DNA of 24,758 bases, taken from assembly GCA_048498415.1 (NCBI GenBank), contig JBEHYA010000022.1:1-24758 (forward strand). The letters are read 5' to 3'. The notes below the pieces were generated by a model. That model had not been told where the DNA came from, searched no databases, and saw only the letters and a program-made list of their open reading frames with translations. Of the stretch, positions 14,169-20,289 are shown in pieces. Numbering within the stretch: position 1 is the stretch's first letter; each line of letters begins with the position of its first letter. The translations under genes were made by a program, and so were the position numbers. The DNA comes from JBEHYA01 sp048498415 (GTDB lineage: Bacteria; Pseudomonadota; Alphaproteobacteria; UBA9219; RGZA01).

Positions 14169-14621
14169 ATGCCCTGTCCGCCGCCAAAAACCATGTTCAA
14201 ACCGGCTTTAATCCTTGGCCTGCTTTTATTGATGGCCGCCCCGCCCGCCCTGGCCGCGCCCGACAGCGCGCCGGATTCCATCCCCGATGCCGCGGCGGAT
14301 GCGGCGCCGGACCCCGCCGCTGCCACGCCTTCGCCGGAGGATGATGTTTATACCGCCGACCGCGCCGCGCGCGCGGACGCCGACAAGCCGCCCGCGCTGA
14401 CACCCAAAGCCATCGAGTGGGAAGAGCGGAAAGCGGAAGAAGCGCAGGCCGCCCTGCAGCCGGTGCCCTATGCCCGCCTTGCCCTGCAGAAAAGCCCGCC
14501 GCTGGTTTGCGAAAAGCAAAACATCGGCGCCATCATCGCCACGCGGGCCAGGTATATTTGCATCTGCACCGGCAGCGAATGGCTGATCGCGATGAGCGAT
14601 AAAGCCTGTATCTGGCAATAA
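14169..14621 (+). CDS. Small exported cysteine-containing protein, unknown
   Basis: 150 residues. A hydrophobic signal (MFKPALILGLLLLMAAPPAL, with cleavage probably after ALA) follows eight leading residues. Next comes an Asp/Ala/Pro-rich low-complexity stretch (about 35-65), a charged helix (KAIEWEERKAEEAQAAL) and a C-terminal domain of about 45 residues with four cysteines: LVCEKQN, YICICTGSEW and DKACIWQ. The pattern suggests a small disulfide-stabilised module tethered by a flexible linker in the periplasm or outside. I do not recognise the family. ATG 14169 has GGAG 11 bases upstream. ATG 14193 would give a more ordinary signal peptide but has no ribosome binding site. The next exported protein starts 89 bases downstream on the same strand. 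Confidence 0.78.
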   Translation: MPCPPPKTMFKPALILGLLLLMAAPPALAAPDSAPDSIPDAAADAAPDPAAATPSPEDDVYTADRAARADADKPPALTPKAIEWEERKAEEAQAALQPVPYARLALQKSPPLVCEKQNIGAIIATRARYICICTGSEWLIAMSDKACIWQ

Positions 14622-14710
14622 AAACAGGCGTTTATAGCGCAAATAACTGGTTCTTAAGCGTTCATTGCTAAAATTTGACCCATATTGCCGCATTTTATGG
14701 GGTTAGATTT

Positions 14711-15619
14711 ATGAAGCGTATGTCTTTTAGCCATCTGGGTCCTGCGATCGCGCTTGTGCTGGCGCTTGCCATGCCGGCTTTTGCTGCGAACAACACCGCG
14801 GCCGTTTCCACCGATGGCGGGGTGCAGATGATCGCGCAGACCCACGATGACAATAGCGGCCCCAACAAAACATATTCGCCGCAGGGCGATGCCAGCAAAA
14901 AAGTTTATAATACCTATGACAAAGGCACGGATAAAACCATCGCCTATCCCGGCCATTCAAACAACGCGAACCAGCTGATCCAGATCTGGGGCTTCTGCGG
15001 CTTCATCGATAATGACGGGCAGAAATCCTATCTCGTGCCCGGCCGCACGGCGGTGGAATGGAACGCGTTCGTGAGCCATCACCCGTCGGAAGTGGACCTG
15101 GTCGATGGCTGCCGCGCCGCCGATTACCCCAAGGTGTGCGGCGAAAAGAAAGGCCAGAATACCCGCGTGAGCCTGAACGTGACCGGTAAAGCCGGTTATA
15201 ACCGCGCCGAAACCTATATCTGCGATCCCAATACGGCGTATAGCAACGGCTGCCATAAATGGGTGAAGACCACTGTAAAAGGCGACTGCTGCCCGCCCGA
15301 CGACGTCAGCACCAAGACCGAGGCGTGCCCATCGGGCTATAGCGGCAACAAGAAAGTGACCACCACCATTGCCTACACATGGAACAATAAGACCGAACAG
15401 TGCGACAGCAAGACAACCACCAGTACCGCTGATAACTGCACGCGGCAGCAGAGCAGCGGTGGTGGCGGTGGCGGCAGCGGCGGGCTTTATTACAACGCCA
15501 ACCAGGGCGGCTGGTTCTATAGCGATGGCCAGGGCAACGAAAGCACCGCCGGCAGCTATAACGATGCCGTGAGCTATGGCCAGACCAAGGGCACGGGCAC
15601 CTGGGGCATCGACTGGTAA
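14711..15619 (+). CDS. Exported cysteine-rich protein with Gly linker and aromatic C-terminal module
   Basis: 302 residues. Signal peptide MKRMSFSHLGPAIALVLALA then MPAFA-A, cleavage near residue 25. The mature protein has ten cysteines (an even number, compatible with five disulfides) between the WGFCGF block and TADNCTRQQ. One segment, EACPSGYSGNKKVTTTIAY through a Trp to EQCDSKTTT, resembles short Cys-Gly-rich repeats of pilus-tip and phage-type adhesins (weak analogy). A Ser/Gly linker (SSGGGGGGSGG) leads to a Tyr/Trp/Gly-rich 40-residue end (LYYNANQGGWFYSDGQGNES... GTWGIDW), which looks like a small binding or assembly module. GGGG 8 bases before ATG 14711 supports the start. An upstream TTG in the same frame would put twelve residues before the signal and is rejected. 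The family is not recognised. Confidence 0.88.
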   Translation: MKRMSFSHLGPAIALVLALAMPAFAANNTAAVSTDGGVQMIAQTHDDNSGPNKTYSPQGDASKKVYNTYDKGTDKTIAYPGHSNNANQLIQIWGFCGFIDNDGQKSYLVPGRTAVEWNAFVSHHPSEVDLVDGCRAADYPKVCGEKKGQNTRVSLNVTGKAGYNRAETYICDPNTAYSNGCHKWVKTTVKGDCCPPDDVSTKTEACPSGYSGNKKVTTTIAYTWNNKTEQCDSKTTTSTADNCTRQQSSGGGGGGSGGLYYNANQGGWFYSDGQGNESTAGSYNDAVSYGQTKGTGTWGIDW

Positions 15620-15662
15620 CGCCGCCCGCAGGGGGCGCCGCTAAACAAACCATTTTACATTT

Positions 15663-16190
15663 TTAGGTGCGTTCAAAAGCCGCAGCAGGGGCGGCCGGGC
15701 GCGGCTTGGGACGGCGCGGCGGATGCGCCGCCAGAAGTTCGGCGTTCTTGCGCAGAATTTCTTTGGCGACGGTGATATCGTTGGCCGGCGCAATGGCGCG
15801 AAAGTTCAGCTTGCGGCGGTCTTCCTTGGTGGGAACCGTTGCCGTGTGATAGGCGATAAGAATGCGCCGGCGGGTATCAGCATCAAAGCCTGAAAGATCC
15901 AGCTCATCCGTGCGCAGCAATTTGTAATTGCCGTCAATGCGTCTGGTATCCGTGGTAAAATGCACGATCTGGTGCGGCCAGGCGACAACGTCCCCGCGAT
16001 TCAGATAATCGCGTTCCATATCATCGTTTAAAAGCGTCATCTGGTCGGTGAATTTGACGGTGCGGATGCTGCCATCTTTCTGCACGATTGCCGCCGCGCG
16101 CACGCAGGCCGGATCGTCGCGCCGCGCGGTGAAAAGGTTGTAGGACAAAGTGTCCCGTTGCGAAGGGGCGGATGGGGTCATGGCACTCAT
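15663..16190 (-). CDS. Hypothetical protein, 175 aa
   Basis: I do not recognise this soluble 175-residue protein. It has no signal peptide or membrane segment. A central mixed alpha/beta region (VRAAAIVQKDGSIRTVKFTD, RGDVVAWPHQIVHFTTDTRR, KLLRTDELDLSGFDADTRRR) is followed by a helical segment and a Pro/Arg/Ala-rich basic tail (HPPRRPKPRPAAPAAA) that may contact nucleic acid or membrane. ATG 16190 is supported by AGGA 8 bases upstream; a second ATG three codons in is possible. It converges on the cysteine-rich exported protein (43 bases between the stops) and lies upstream of nothing in its own direction. Confidence 0.8.
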   Translation of the reverse strand: MSAMTPSAPSQRDTLSYNLFTARRDDPACVRAAAIVQKDGSIRTVKFTDQMTLLNDDMERDYLNRGDVVAWPHQIVHFTTDTRRIDGNYKLLRTDELDLSGFDADTRRRILIAYHTATVPTKEDRRKLNFRAIAPANDITVAKEILRKNAELLAAHPPRRPKPRPAAPAAAFERT

Positions 16191-16291
16191 AATCTAATCC
16201 TGATTAACGCGTTGGCCAGCACTATAACACGAAACGCCGAAAGTATTGGGGCCGGGCGCGCGGTGCAAGATGGTTAATTGGCGAAACAGGT

Positions 16292-16372
16292 GCATGCCCC
16301 GTTGAAAAACGGGGCCCATCCATCCGCGCACGCAATGCTGATAAATGGGCCCCGGCTTTCGCCGGGGCATAC
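16292..16372. repeat. Palindromic repeat family A, copy 2
   Basis: The same architecture as at 9966-10046: left hairpin CCCCGTT-gaaa-AACGGGG, right hairpin CCCCGGC-tttc-GCCGGGG, and inner GGGCCCAT/ATGGGCCC. Left and right arms are identical to copy 1 over 27 and 29 bases, while the central spacer differs. It directly abuts the groEL terminator. Confidence 0.9.
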
Positions 16373-16375
16373 AAT

Positions 16376-16407
16376 AAAAAACCCCGGGGTTTTGGCCCGG
16401 GGTTTTT
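16376..16407 (-). terminator. Rho-independent terminator of groES-groEL
   Basis: On the minus strand AAAAACCCCGGG pairs with CCCGGGGTTTTT (12 bp) around a 7-base loop, ending in a run of T. The symmetry (A-run before, T-run after) makes it potentially bidirectional. It lies 68 bases behind the groEL stop, with a repeat hairpin in between. Confidence 0.88.
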
Positions 16408-16453
16408 ATTTGGGTATTGAGCGACCCGTGCTTCGCCAAGCAGCTTCGCAGGG

Positions 16454-16478
16454 CTAAGTTCAGCTGCGCTGAACTTAG
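16454..16478. repeat. Palindromic repeat (family F) abutting the groEL stop codon
   Basis: CTAAGTTCAGC-tgc-GCTGAACTTAG is a perfect 11-bp inverted repeat. Its right end contains the groEL stop (TAA read on the minus strand at 16477-16475) and the last base of the final Phe codon. The sequence beside it (GCTTCGCAGGGCTAAGTTC) shares GCTTCGC and CTAAGTTC with the insert at 22705-22748, so the two probably belong to one family. Confidence 0.75.
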
Positions 16479-18121
16479 AAATCCATATCGCCCATGCCGC
16501 CCATGCCACCGGCTGCGCCGGCGCCGCCAGCAGCCTTTTTCTCAGGCTTTTCGGCGATCATGGCTTCCGTGGTGATCAGGAGGCCGGCAACGGAGGCTGC
16601 GGATTGCAGCGCCACGCGAACCACCTTGGCGGGATCGATGATGCCTTCTTCCACCATGTCCACGAACTCGCCGCTTTGCGCGTTGTAGCCATAGTTGGCT
16701 TTCTTGCTATCGACCAGTTTGCCGACGATGACCGAACCATCCACGCCCGAATTCTGGGCGATCTGACGGACCGGCGCCTGCACGGCGCGGCGAATGATAT
16801 CAATGCCGCGGCGCTGATCGTCATTCGTGGTCTTGATTTTATCAAGTACCTGCGAAGCCGCGAGAAGCGCGGTGCCGCCGCCGGGGAGAATGCCTTCTTC
16901 CACGGCTGCGCGGGTCGCGTGCATGGCATCATCCACGCGGTCCTTGCGTTCCTTCACTTCAACTTCCGTCGCGCCGCCCACGCGGATGACGGCAACGCCG
17001 CCCACCAGCTTGGCCAAACGTTCCTGAAGCTTCTCACGATCATAATCGCTGGTGGTGTCTTCCACCTGCTGGCGGATCTGGGCGCAGCGCGCTTCAATAT
17101 CCTTCTTCTTGCCAGCGCCATCGATGATGGTGGTGTTGTCTTTATCAATGCGCACGCGCTTGGCACGGCCCAGCATCTGCATGGAAACGTTTTCCAGCTT
17201 GATGCCGATATCTTCGGAAATAACCTGGCCACCGGTGAGGATCGCCATGTCTTCCAGCATCGCCTTGCGGCGATCGCCGAAACCGGGCGCTTTAACAGCG
17301 GCTACCTTGAGGCCGCCGCGCAGCTTGTTGACCACCAACGTGGCCAGCGCTTCGCCTTCGATTTCTTCCGCGATGATGAGCAGCGGACGGCCCGACTGCA
17401 CAACCTGTTCCAGAACAGGCAGCAACGGCTGCAGGCCGGAGAGCTTCTTTTCGTGGAGAAGAATGAACGGATCTTCAAGTTCCGCGATCATCTTGTCGGC
17501 GTTGGTGACGAAATATGGGCTGGCATAGCCGCGGTCGAACTGCATGCCTTCCACGACTTCAAGCTCGGTTTCGAGGCTCTTGGCTTCTTCTACCGTGATG
17601 ACGCCTTCATTGCCGACTTTTTCCATGGCCTGCGCGAGGAAACCGCCGACTTCGCTATCGCCGTTGGCGGAGATGGTGCCAACCTGCTTGATTTCGTCAT
17701 TCGACTTCACTTTGCGCGAGGCTTTCTTGATTTCTTCGACCATGGCTTCCACGGCCATATCGATGCCGCGCTTCAGATCCATGGGGTTCATGCCAGCCGC
17801 TACCGCCTTGATGCCTTCGCGGGCAATCGCGCGGGTGAGCACGGTGGCGGTGGTGGTGCCGTCGCCAGCGTAATCGTTGGTTTTGCTGGCGGCTTCTCTA
17901 ACCAGCTGCGCGCCCATGTTTTCCAGCTTGTCGGCCAGTTCAATTTCCTTGGCAACCGTCACACCGTCTTTGGTGGAACGCGGGGCGCCGAAGGATTTTT
18001 CGATGACCACGTTGCGGCCTTTGGGGCCCAGCGTGACCTGCACGGCGTCGGCGAGAATATCGACACCCTTGAGCATTTTTTCACGCGCATCGGCGTGGAA
18101 GACAACTTGTTTGGCAGTCAT
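16475..18121 (-). CDS. groEL: Chaperonin GroEL (60 kDa)
   Basis: 548 residues, the usual length. It forms the tetradecameric folding chamber driven by ATP, with GroES as lid. Conserved parts are MTAKQVVFHADAREKMLKGV, VTLGPKGRNVVIEKSFGAP (equatorial ATP site), DGVTVAKEIEL, NDYAGDGTTTATVL (nucleotide phosphate contacts), the apical VEGMQFDRGYASPYFVTN and LLIIAEEIEGEALATLVVN, and a C-terminal GGAGAAGGMGGMGDMDF tail that lines the cavity floor. It is cotranscribed with groES (29 bases between them) from a promoter with a CIRCE operator. The stop codon is provided by the end of a palindromic repeat. A strong terminator follows. Confidence 0.99.
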   Translation of the reverse strand: MTAKQVVFHADAREKMLKGVDILADAVQVTLGPKGRNVVIEKSFGAPRSTKDGVTVAKEIELADKLENMGAQLVREAASKTNDYAGDGTTTATVLTRAIAREGIKAVAAGMNPMDLKRGIDMAVEAMVEEIKKASRKVKSNDEIKQVGTISANGDSEVGGFLAQAMEKVGNEGVITVEEAKSLETELEVVEGMQFDRGYASPYFVTNADKMIAELEDPFILLHEKKLSGLQPLLPVLEQVVQSGRPLLIIAEEIEGEALATLVVNKLRGGLKVAAVKAPGFGDRRKAMLEDMAILTGGQVISEDIGIKLENVSMQMLGRAKRVRIDKDNTTIIDGAGKKKDIEARCAQIRQQVEDTTSDYDREKLQERLAKLVGGVAVIRVGGATEVEVKERKDRVDDAMHATRAAVEEGILPGGGTALLAASQVLDKIKTTNDDQRRGIDIIRRAVQAPVRQIAQNSGVDGSVIVGKLVDSKKANYGYNAQSGEFVDMVEEGIIDPAKVVRVALQSAASVAGLLITTEAMIAEKPEKKAAGGAGAAGGMGGMGDMDF

Positions 18122-18150
18122 TTTATTTTACTCCGTTTGAGAAAATTGAA

Positions 18151-18465
18151 TTAGGCGGCTTTCTTTTTCGCGGCGGCGCCGTCGATCACGCCCATGATGT
18201 CGCTTTCTTTCATGATGAGCAGATCCTGGCCATCAATCTTGACTTCGGTGCCCGACCATTTGCCGAACAGCACGCGGTCGCCGGTCTTGACATCGAGGGG
18301 GGCAATCTTGCCGTTTTCATCGCGGGCACCGGGGCCCACCGCGATCACTTCGCCTTCCTGCGGCTTTTCCTTGGCGGTGTCGGGGATGATGATGCCGCCG
18401 GCCGTCTTTTCTTCGGACTCCAGGCGGCGCACAACTACGCGGTCATGCAGCGGACGGAATTTCAT
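18151..18465 (-). CDS. groES: Co-chaperonin GroES (10 kDa)
   Basis: 104 residues. MKFRPLHDRVVVRRLESEEK begins the beta-barrel. The mobile loop TAGGIIIPDTAKEKPQ carries the IIIPD/GGI GroEL contact. GEVIAVGPGARDENGK forms the roof loop, and VLFGKWSGTEVKIDGQDLLI leads to the final strand DIMGVID. The family is about 95 residues. A nine-residue Ala/Lys extension (GAAAKKKAA) follows the usual end. GroES caps the GroEL chamber as a heptamer. First gene of the operon; AGGAGC precedes the ATG. Confidence 0.98.
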   Translation of the reverse strand: MKFRPLHDRVVVRRLESEEKTAGGIIIPDTAKEKPQEGEVIAVGPGARDENGKIAPLDVKTGDRVLFGKWSGTEVKIDGQDLLIMKESDIMGVIDGAAAKKKAA

Positions 18466-18520
18466 GAGATGCTCCTGTAATAGTGTTTAACCTTTGTTTT
18501 CTGCGGGTTTAGCCGAGGCG

Positions 18521-18547
18521 TTAGCACTCTGGCCCCCCGAGTGCCAG
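18521..18547 (-). promoter_or_regulatory. CIRCE operator (HrcA site) in the groESL leader
   Basis: TTAGCACTC-N9-GAGTGCCAG on the plus strand matches the CIRCE consensus TTAGCACTC-N9-GAGTGCTAA, with two changes in the second half. It overlaps the expected transcription start of groES-groEL, so the HrcA repressor would block the promoter until heat shock titrates it. hrcA itself is not in the window. Confidence 0.95.
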
Positions 18548-18549
18548 AG

Positions 18550-18578
18550 GATATAGAGGCTTTGGCCGGGGGTTTCAA
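18550..18578 (-). promoter_or_regulatory. groES-groEL promoter
   Basis: On the minus strand TTGAAA (18578-18573), a 17-base spacer and TATATC (18555-18550) form a good sigma70-like promoter. Transcription would begin near 18543, within CIRCE. The TTGAAACCCCC start and the CTCTATATC around the -10 region also partly fit the alphaproteobacterial heat-shock sigma32 pattern, so dual control by RpoH and HrcA is possible. Confidence 0.75.
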
Positions 18579-18603
18579 CAGCCGATTTAATTGAAAAGGC
18601 GAT

Positions 18604-18685
18604 GTATGCCCCTGCGCAGGCAGGGGCCCATATTTCAACGAGCTAGCGGTTGGTTAGATGGGTCCCTGCCTGCGCAGGGACATGC
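18604..18685. repeat. Palindromic repeat family B (complete copy)
   Basis: The left arm begins GTATGCCCCTGCGCAGGCAG and the right arm GGTCCCTGCCTGCGCAGGGA, each a hairpin around the TGCGCA core and complementary to one another. The outer GTATGCCCC and inner GGGCCCAT layout is that of family A with a different hairpin core. It lies between the groESL promoter and usg. A lone half-copy is at 22842-22866. Confidence 0.88.
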
Positions 18686-18737
18686 GCGCATTGTCTTTTT
18701 AACGATTTTTTGGTCCTGACAAGGTGATGATGGGGGT

Positions 18738-19019
18738 ATGGATGGTCTGATTACGCCTTCAGATGATTTCATTAAAAGCATGGCCGGCTGGCGGCTTACC
18801 ACGGCGTCCATTCTTTATCGCATTCCCGATCATCCAGCTTTTTTGCAGGAATATATCTGGCAGCAGCTGGATGATGTGCCGCGGTATCCGATCCTGCGGC
18901 GTTTCATTGATTTCTGGCAGCGGGAATTAGACGGCAAAATCACGCATGTGAAAGTGGCGGTCGCCGCGCCGCTGGATCCCGGCGCGTTCCGCGCGGTGCG
19001 CGAGTTCCGGCTGCAGTAA
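18738..19019 (+). CDS. usg: Usg family protein
   Basis: 93 residues matching the alphaproteobacterial Usg family, named for its place near the tryptophan genes in some species and of unknown function. The pattern is GWRLTTASILYRIPDHPAFL, then WQQLDDVPRYPILRRFIDFW, then QRELDGKI and AVREFRLQ at the end. Soluble and small. AAGGTG (18721-18726) lies 11 bases before ATG 18738 and a G-run lies nearer, so the start is acceptable. Here it stands between the groES-groEL operon (divergent) and a possible ChaN-like gene, and no trp genes are in the window. Confidence 0.9.
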   Translation: MDGLITPSDDFIKSMAGWRLTTASILYRIPDHPAFLQEYIWQQLDDVPRYPILRRFIDFWQRELDGKITHVKVAVAAPLDPGAFRAVREFRLQ

Positions 19020-19043
19020 TTTCCCTGCCGCGGCACGGGCGCC

Positions 19044-19068
19044 AAAACCCATAAAAAACAAGGGTTTT
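19044..19068. terminator. Possible weak terminator behind usg
   Basis: AAAACCC and GGGTTTT form a 7-bp stem around an 11-base A-rich loop, ending in TTTTC. It sits 24 bases after the usg stop. The stem is short, so the assignment is tentative. Confidence 0.35.
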
Positions 19069-19104
19069 CATGCCATTAAGGGGGTTTTAAAGCGGGCGCG
19101 GCAT

Positions 19105-19134
19105 AATGCTTTTTTAATTTTCAGGAAAAGCATT
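19105..19134 (+). promoter_or_regulatory. Leader hairpin before the ChaN-like gene
   Basis: AATGCTTTT (19105-19113) and AAAAGCATT (19126-19134) are perfect 9-bp complements enclosing 12 bases. The second arm ends five bases before the start codon, and the only Shine-Dalgarno-like AGGA (19123-19126) is at the loop/arm boundary. Folding could restrict ribosome access. Confidence 0.5.
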
Positions 19135-19138
19135 TTCA

Positions 19139-20059
19139 ATGGCCGGCCCCGACCAAAGCATTTCTCCCGCGTTCAAAAATTATCTGGAAGACAACAGGAA
19201 TAACGACATCCAGATTTTCTGGGACAGCAACCACAATGTGCAGGGTGTGCGCGGCTATGCCATGCGCGGCGAGAGCCTGCAGGCGATGGCGGATGCCGGG
19301 CGCAAAACGCTGTTCCTGGAACTGCCGCGCGAATTCAATGACGTGCTGGAAGCATTCAACAACGGCAAGATGTCGCCCGCGCAGTTCGGGCCGGCGCTCG
19401 CGGCGCGGTTTAATGAACTGGATTACGGATTCTTCAGCTTCGATGCCGATGGCAAGCCAATGCGCAGCGACGCGGCGACCCGCGACGGCATCGCGCTGCT
19501 GGCCGGTGTCATGGTGCAGGCGCGCAAGGCCGGCGTGGCCGTGCTGGGCATTGATAAAATGGATTATACGCTGGGCATCGAGGCGTCGGGCGGCCTTGAA
19601 ATGCGTGTGCTCAACGATAAGGGCGTGACGCGTTATGCGCTGGACGAGCTTGCGAAACGCGGCGGCAAGGCGGCGATTATTTACGGCGTGATGCACGGCG
19701 CGTTCCGCGAACCCCACACACAAACCTATCCCATGACGGCGGAAACCCGCGCCCAGCTGAATGAACAGCTGAAAGGGCCTTATGCCGATCTGGTCGTCAA
19801 GCAGCTCAAAGATGTGGGCATTACCATCGCCAAAGACAAAGCGACCATCTATGATAATGGCGGCATCGATGATGGTTTCTCAAAACAGAAATATAGCGTG
19901 GCACAGGTGATCATGACGCCCGACGGCGTGCCCTGGGATACGGCCACGCGCCTGCCGGTTTTTAATGTGACGACCGGCGCGTTCGCCCAGGGCGGCGTTG
20001 CGGAAAACATTGTGCCGCGCGCGCAGCCCTCTTTCGCCCGGCCATTGGCGACGCCGTAA
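19139..20059 (+). CDS. Possible ChaN/TraB/EreA-superfamily protein
   Basis: 306 residues with no signal peptide. The first 80 residues (DIQIFWDSNHNVQGVRGYAM, then MADAGRKTLFLELPREFNDV) follow the layout of ChaN/EreA/TraB-like proteins, where 'GE.H' near the N terminus is followed by a strand 'GLE...' and a second His motif 'GN.H'. Here these would be DSNHN, LFLELP and IIYGVMHGAF (about residue 180). In that superfamily the His and Glu residues bind haem or metal, or act in hydrolysis. The first motif has Asn in place of Glu, so activity is uncertain. The middle contains GKPMRSDAATRDGIALLAGV and GVAVLGIDKMDYTLGIEA; the end is Pro/Ala-rich. The start is preceded by a 9-bp hairpin. The superfamily call is inference. 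Downstream of it is a family A repeat, then maeB. Confidence 0.8.
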   Translation: MAGPDQSISPAFKNYLEDNRNNDIQIFWDSNHNVQGVRGYAMRGESLQAMADAGRKTLFLELPREFNDVLEAFNNGKMSPAQFGPALAARFNELDYGFFSFDADGKPMRSDAATRDGIALLAGVMVQARKAGVAVLGIDKMDYTLGIEASGGLEMRVLNDKGVTRYALDELAKRGGKAAIIYGVMHGAFREPHTQTYPMTAETRAQLNEQLKGPYADLVVKQLKDVGITIAKDKATIYDNGGIDDGFSKQKYSVAQVIMTPDGVPWDTATRLPVFNVTTGAFAQGGVAENIVPRAQPSFARPLATP

Positions 20060-20064
20060 TCGTT

Positions 20065-20146
20065 GTATGCCCCGCCCGCAAAACGGGGCCCATCCATCCG
20101 CAATCAAAATAGGGGACGATGGGCACCGGCTTTCGCCGGTGCATAC
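20065..20146. repeat. Palindromic repeat family A, copy 3 (diverged)
   Basis: Outer GTATGCCCCG and inner GGGCCCATC match the other copies. The left loop is changed (CCCCGcccgcaaaaCGGGG), and the right hairpin has a compensated change (CACCGGCtttcGCCGGTG) that keeps pairing. The compensatory change indicates selection or shared mechanism for the fold. Confidence 0.85.
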
Positions 20147-20234
20147 AGGCTATGTGATCGCGCCGCCGCGCATGGTGTAAGGCTTTCTCGCAACTGCACA
20201 GCAGAATTGCTAAAAAGGCTTGGCTTTACTGGCC

Positions 20235-20273
20235 GAATTAGCGAAAACGGTAACCAATATTAATCGCTAATTC
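20235..20273 (+). promoter_or_regulatory. 10-bp perfect inverted repeat in the maeB leader
   Basis: GAATTAGCGA (20235-20244) and TCGCTAATTC (20264-20273) are exact reverse complements, separated by 19 AT-rich bases containing CCAATATTAA. The second arm ends 16 bases before the maeB ATG, just before GAGAGA. It could be a regulator's split operator across the promoter or an RNA hairpin acting on translation. Confidence 0.55.
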
Positions 20274-20289
20274 TGAGAGACAAGCTGCC

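Noticed and set aside
14675..14710. TTGACC at 14675 as -35 box for the cysteine-rich protein gene
   Set aside because: No -10 box is found at 16-18 bases. The nearest AT-rich hexamer is too close.
16604..18154. Long plus-strand open frame (516 codons) opposite groEL
   Set aside because: It is the antisense of groEL. Long antisense frames are usual in GC-rich, codon-biased genes, and it has no ribosome binding site or recognisable domain.
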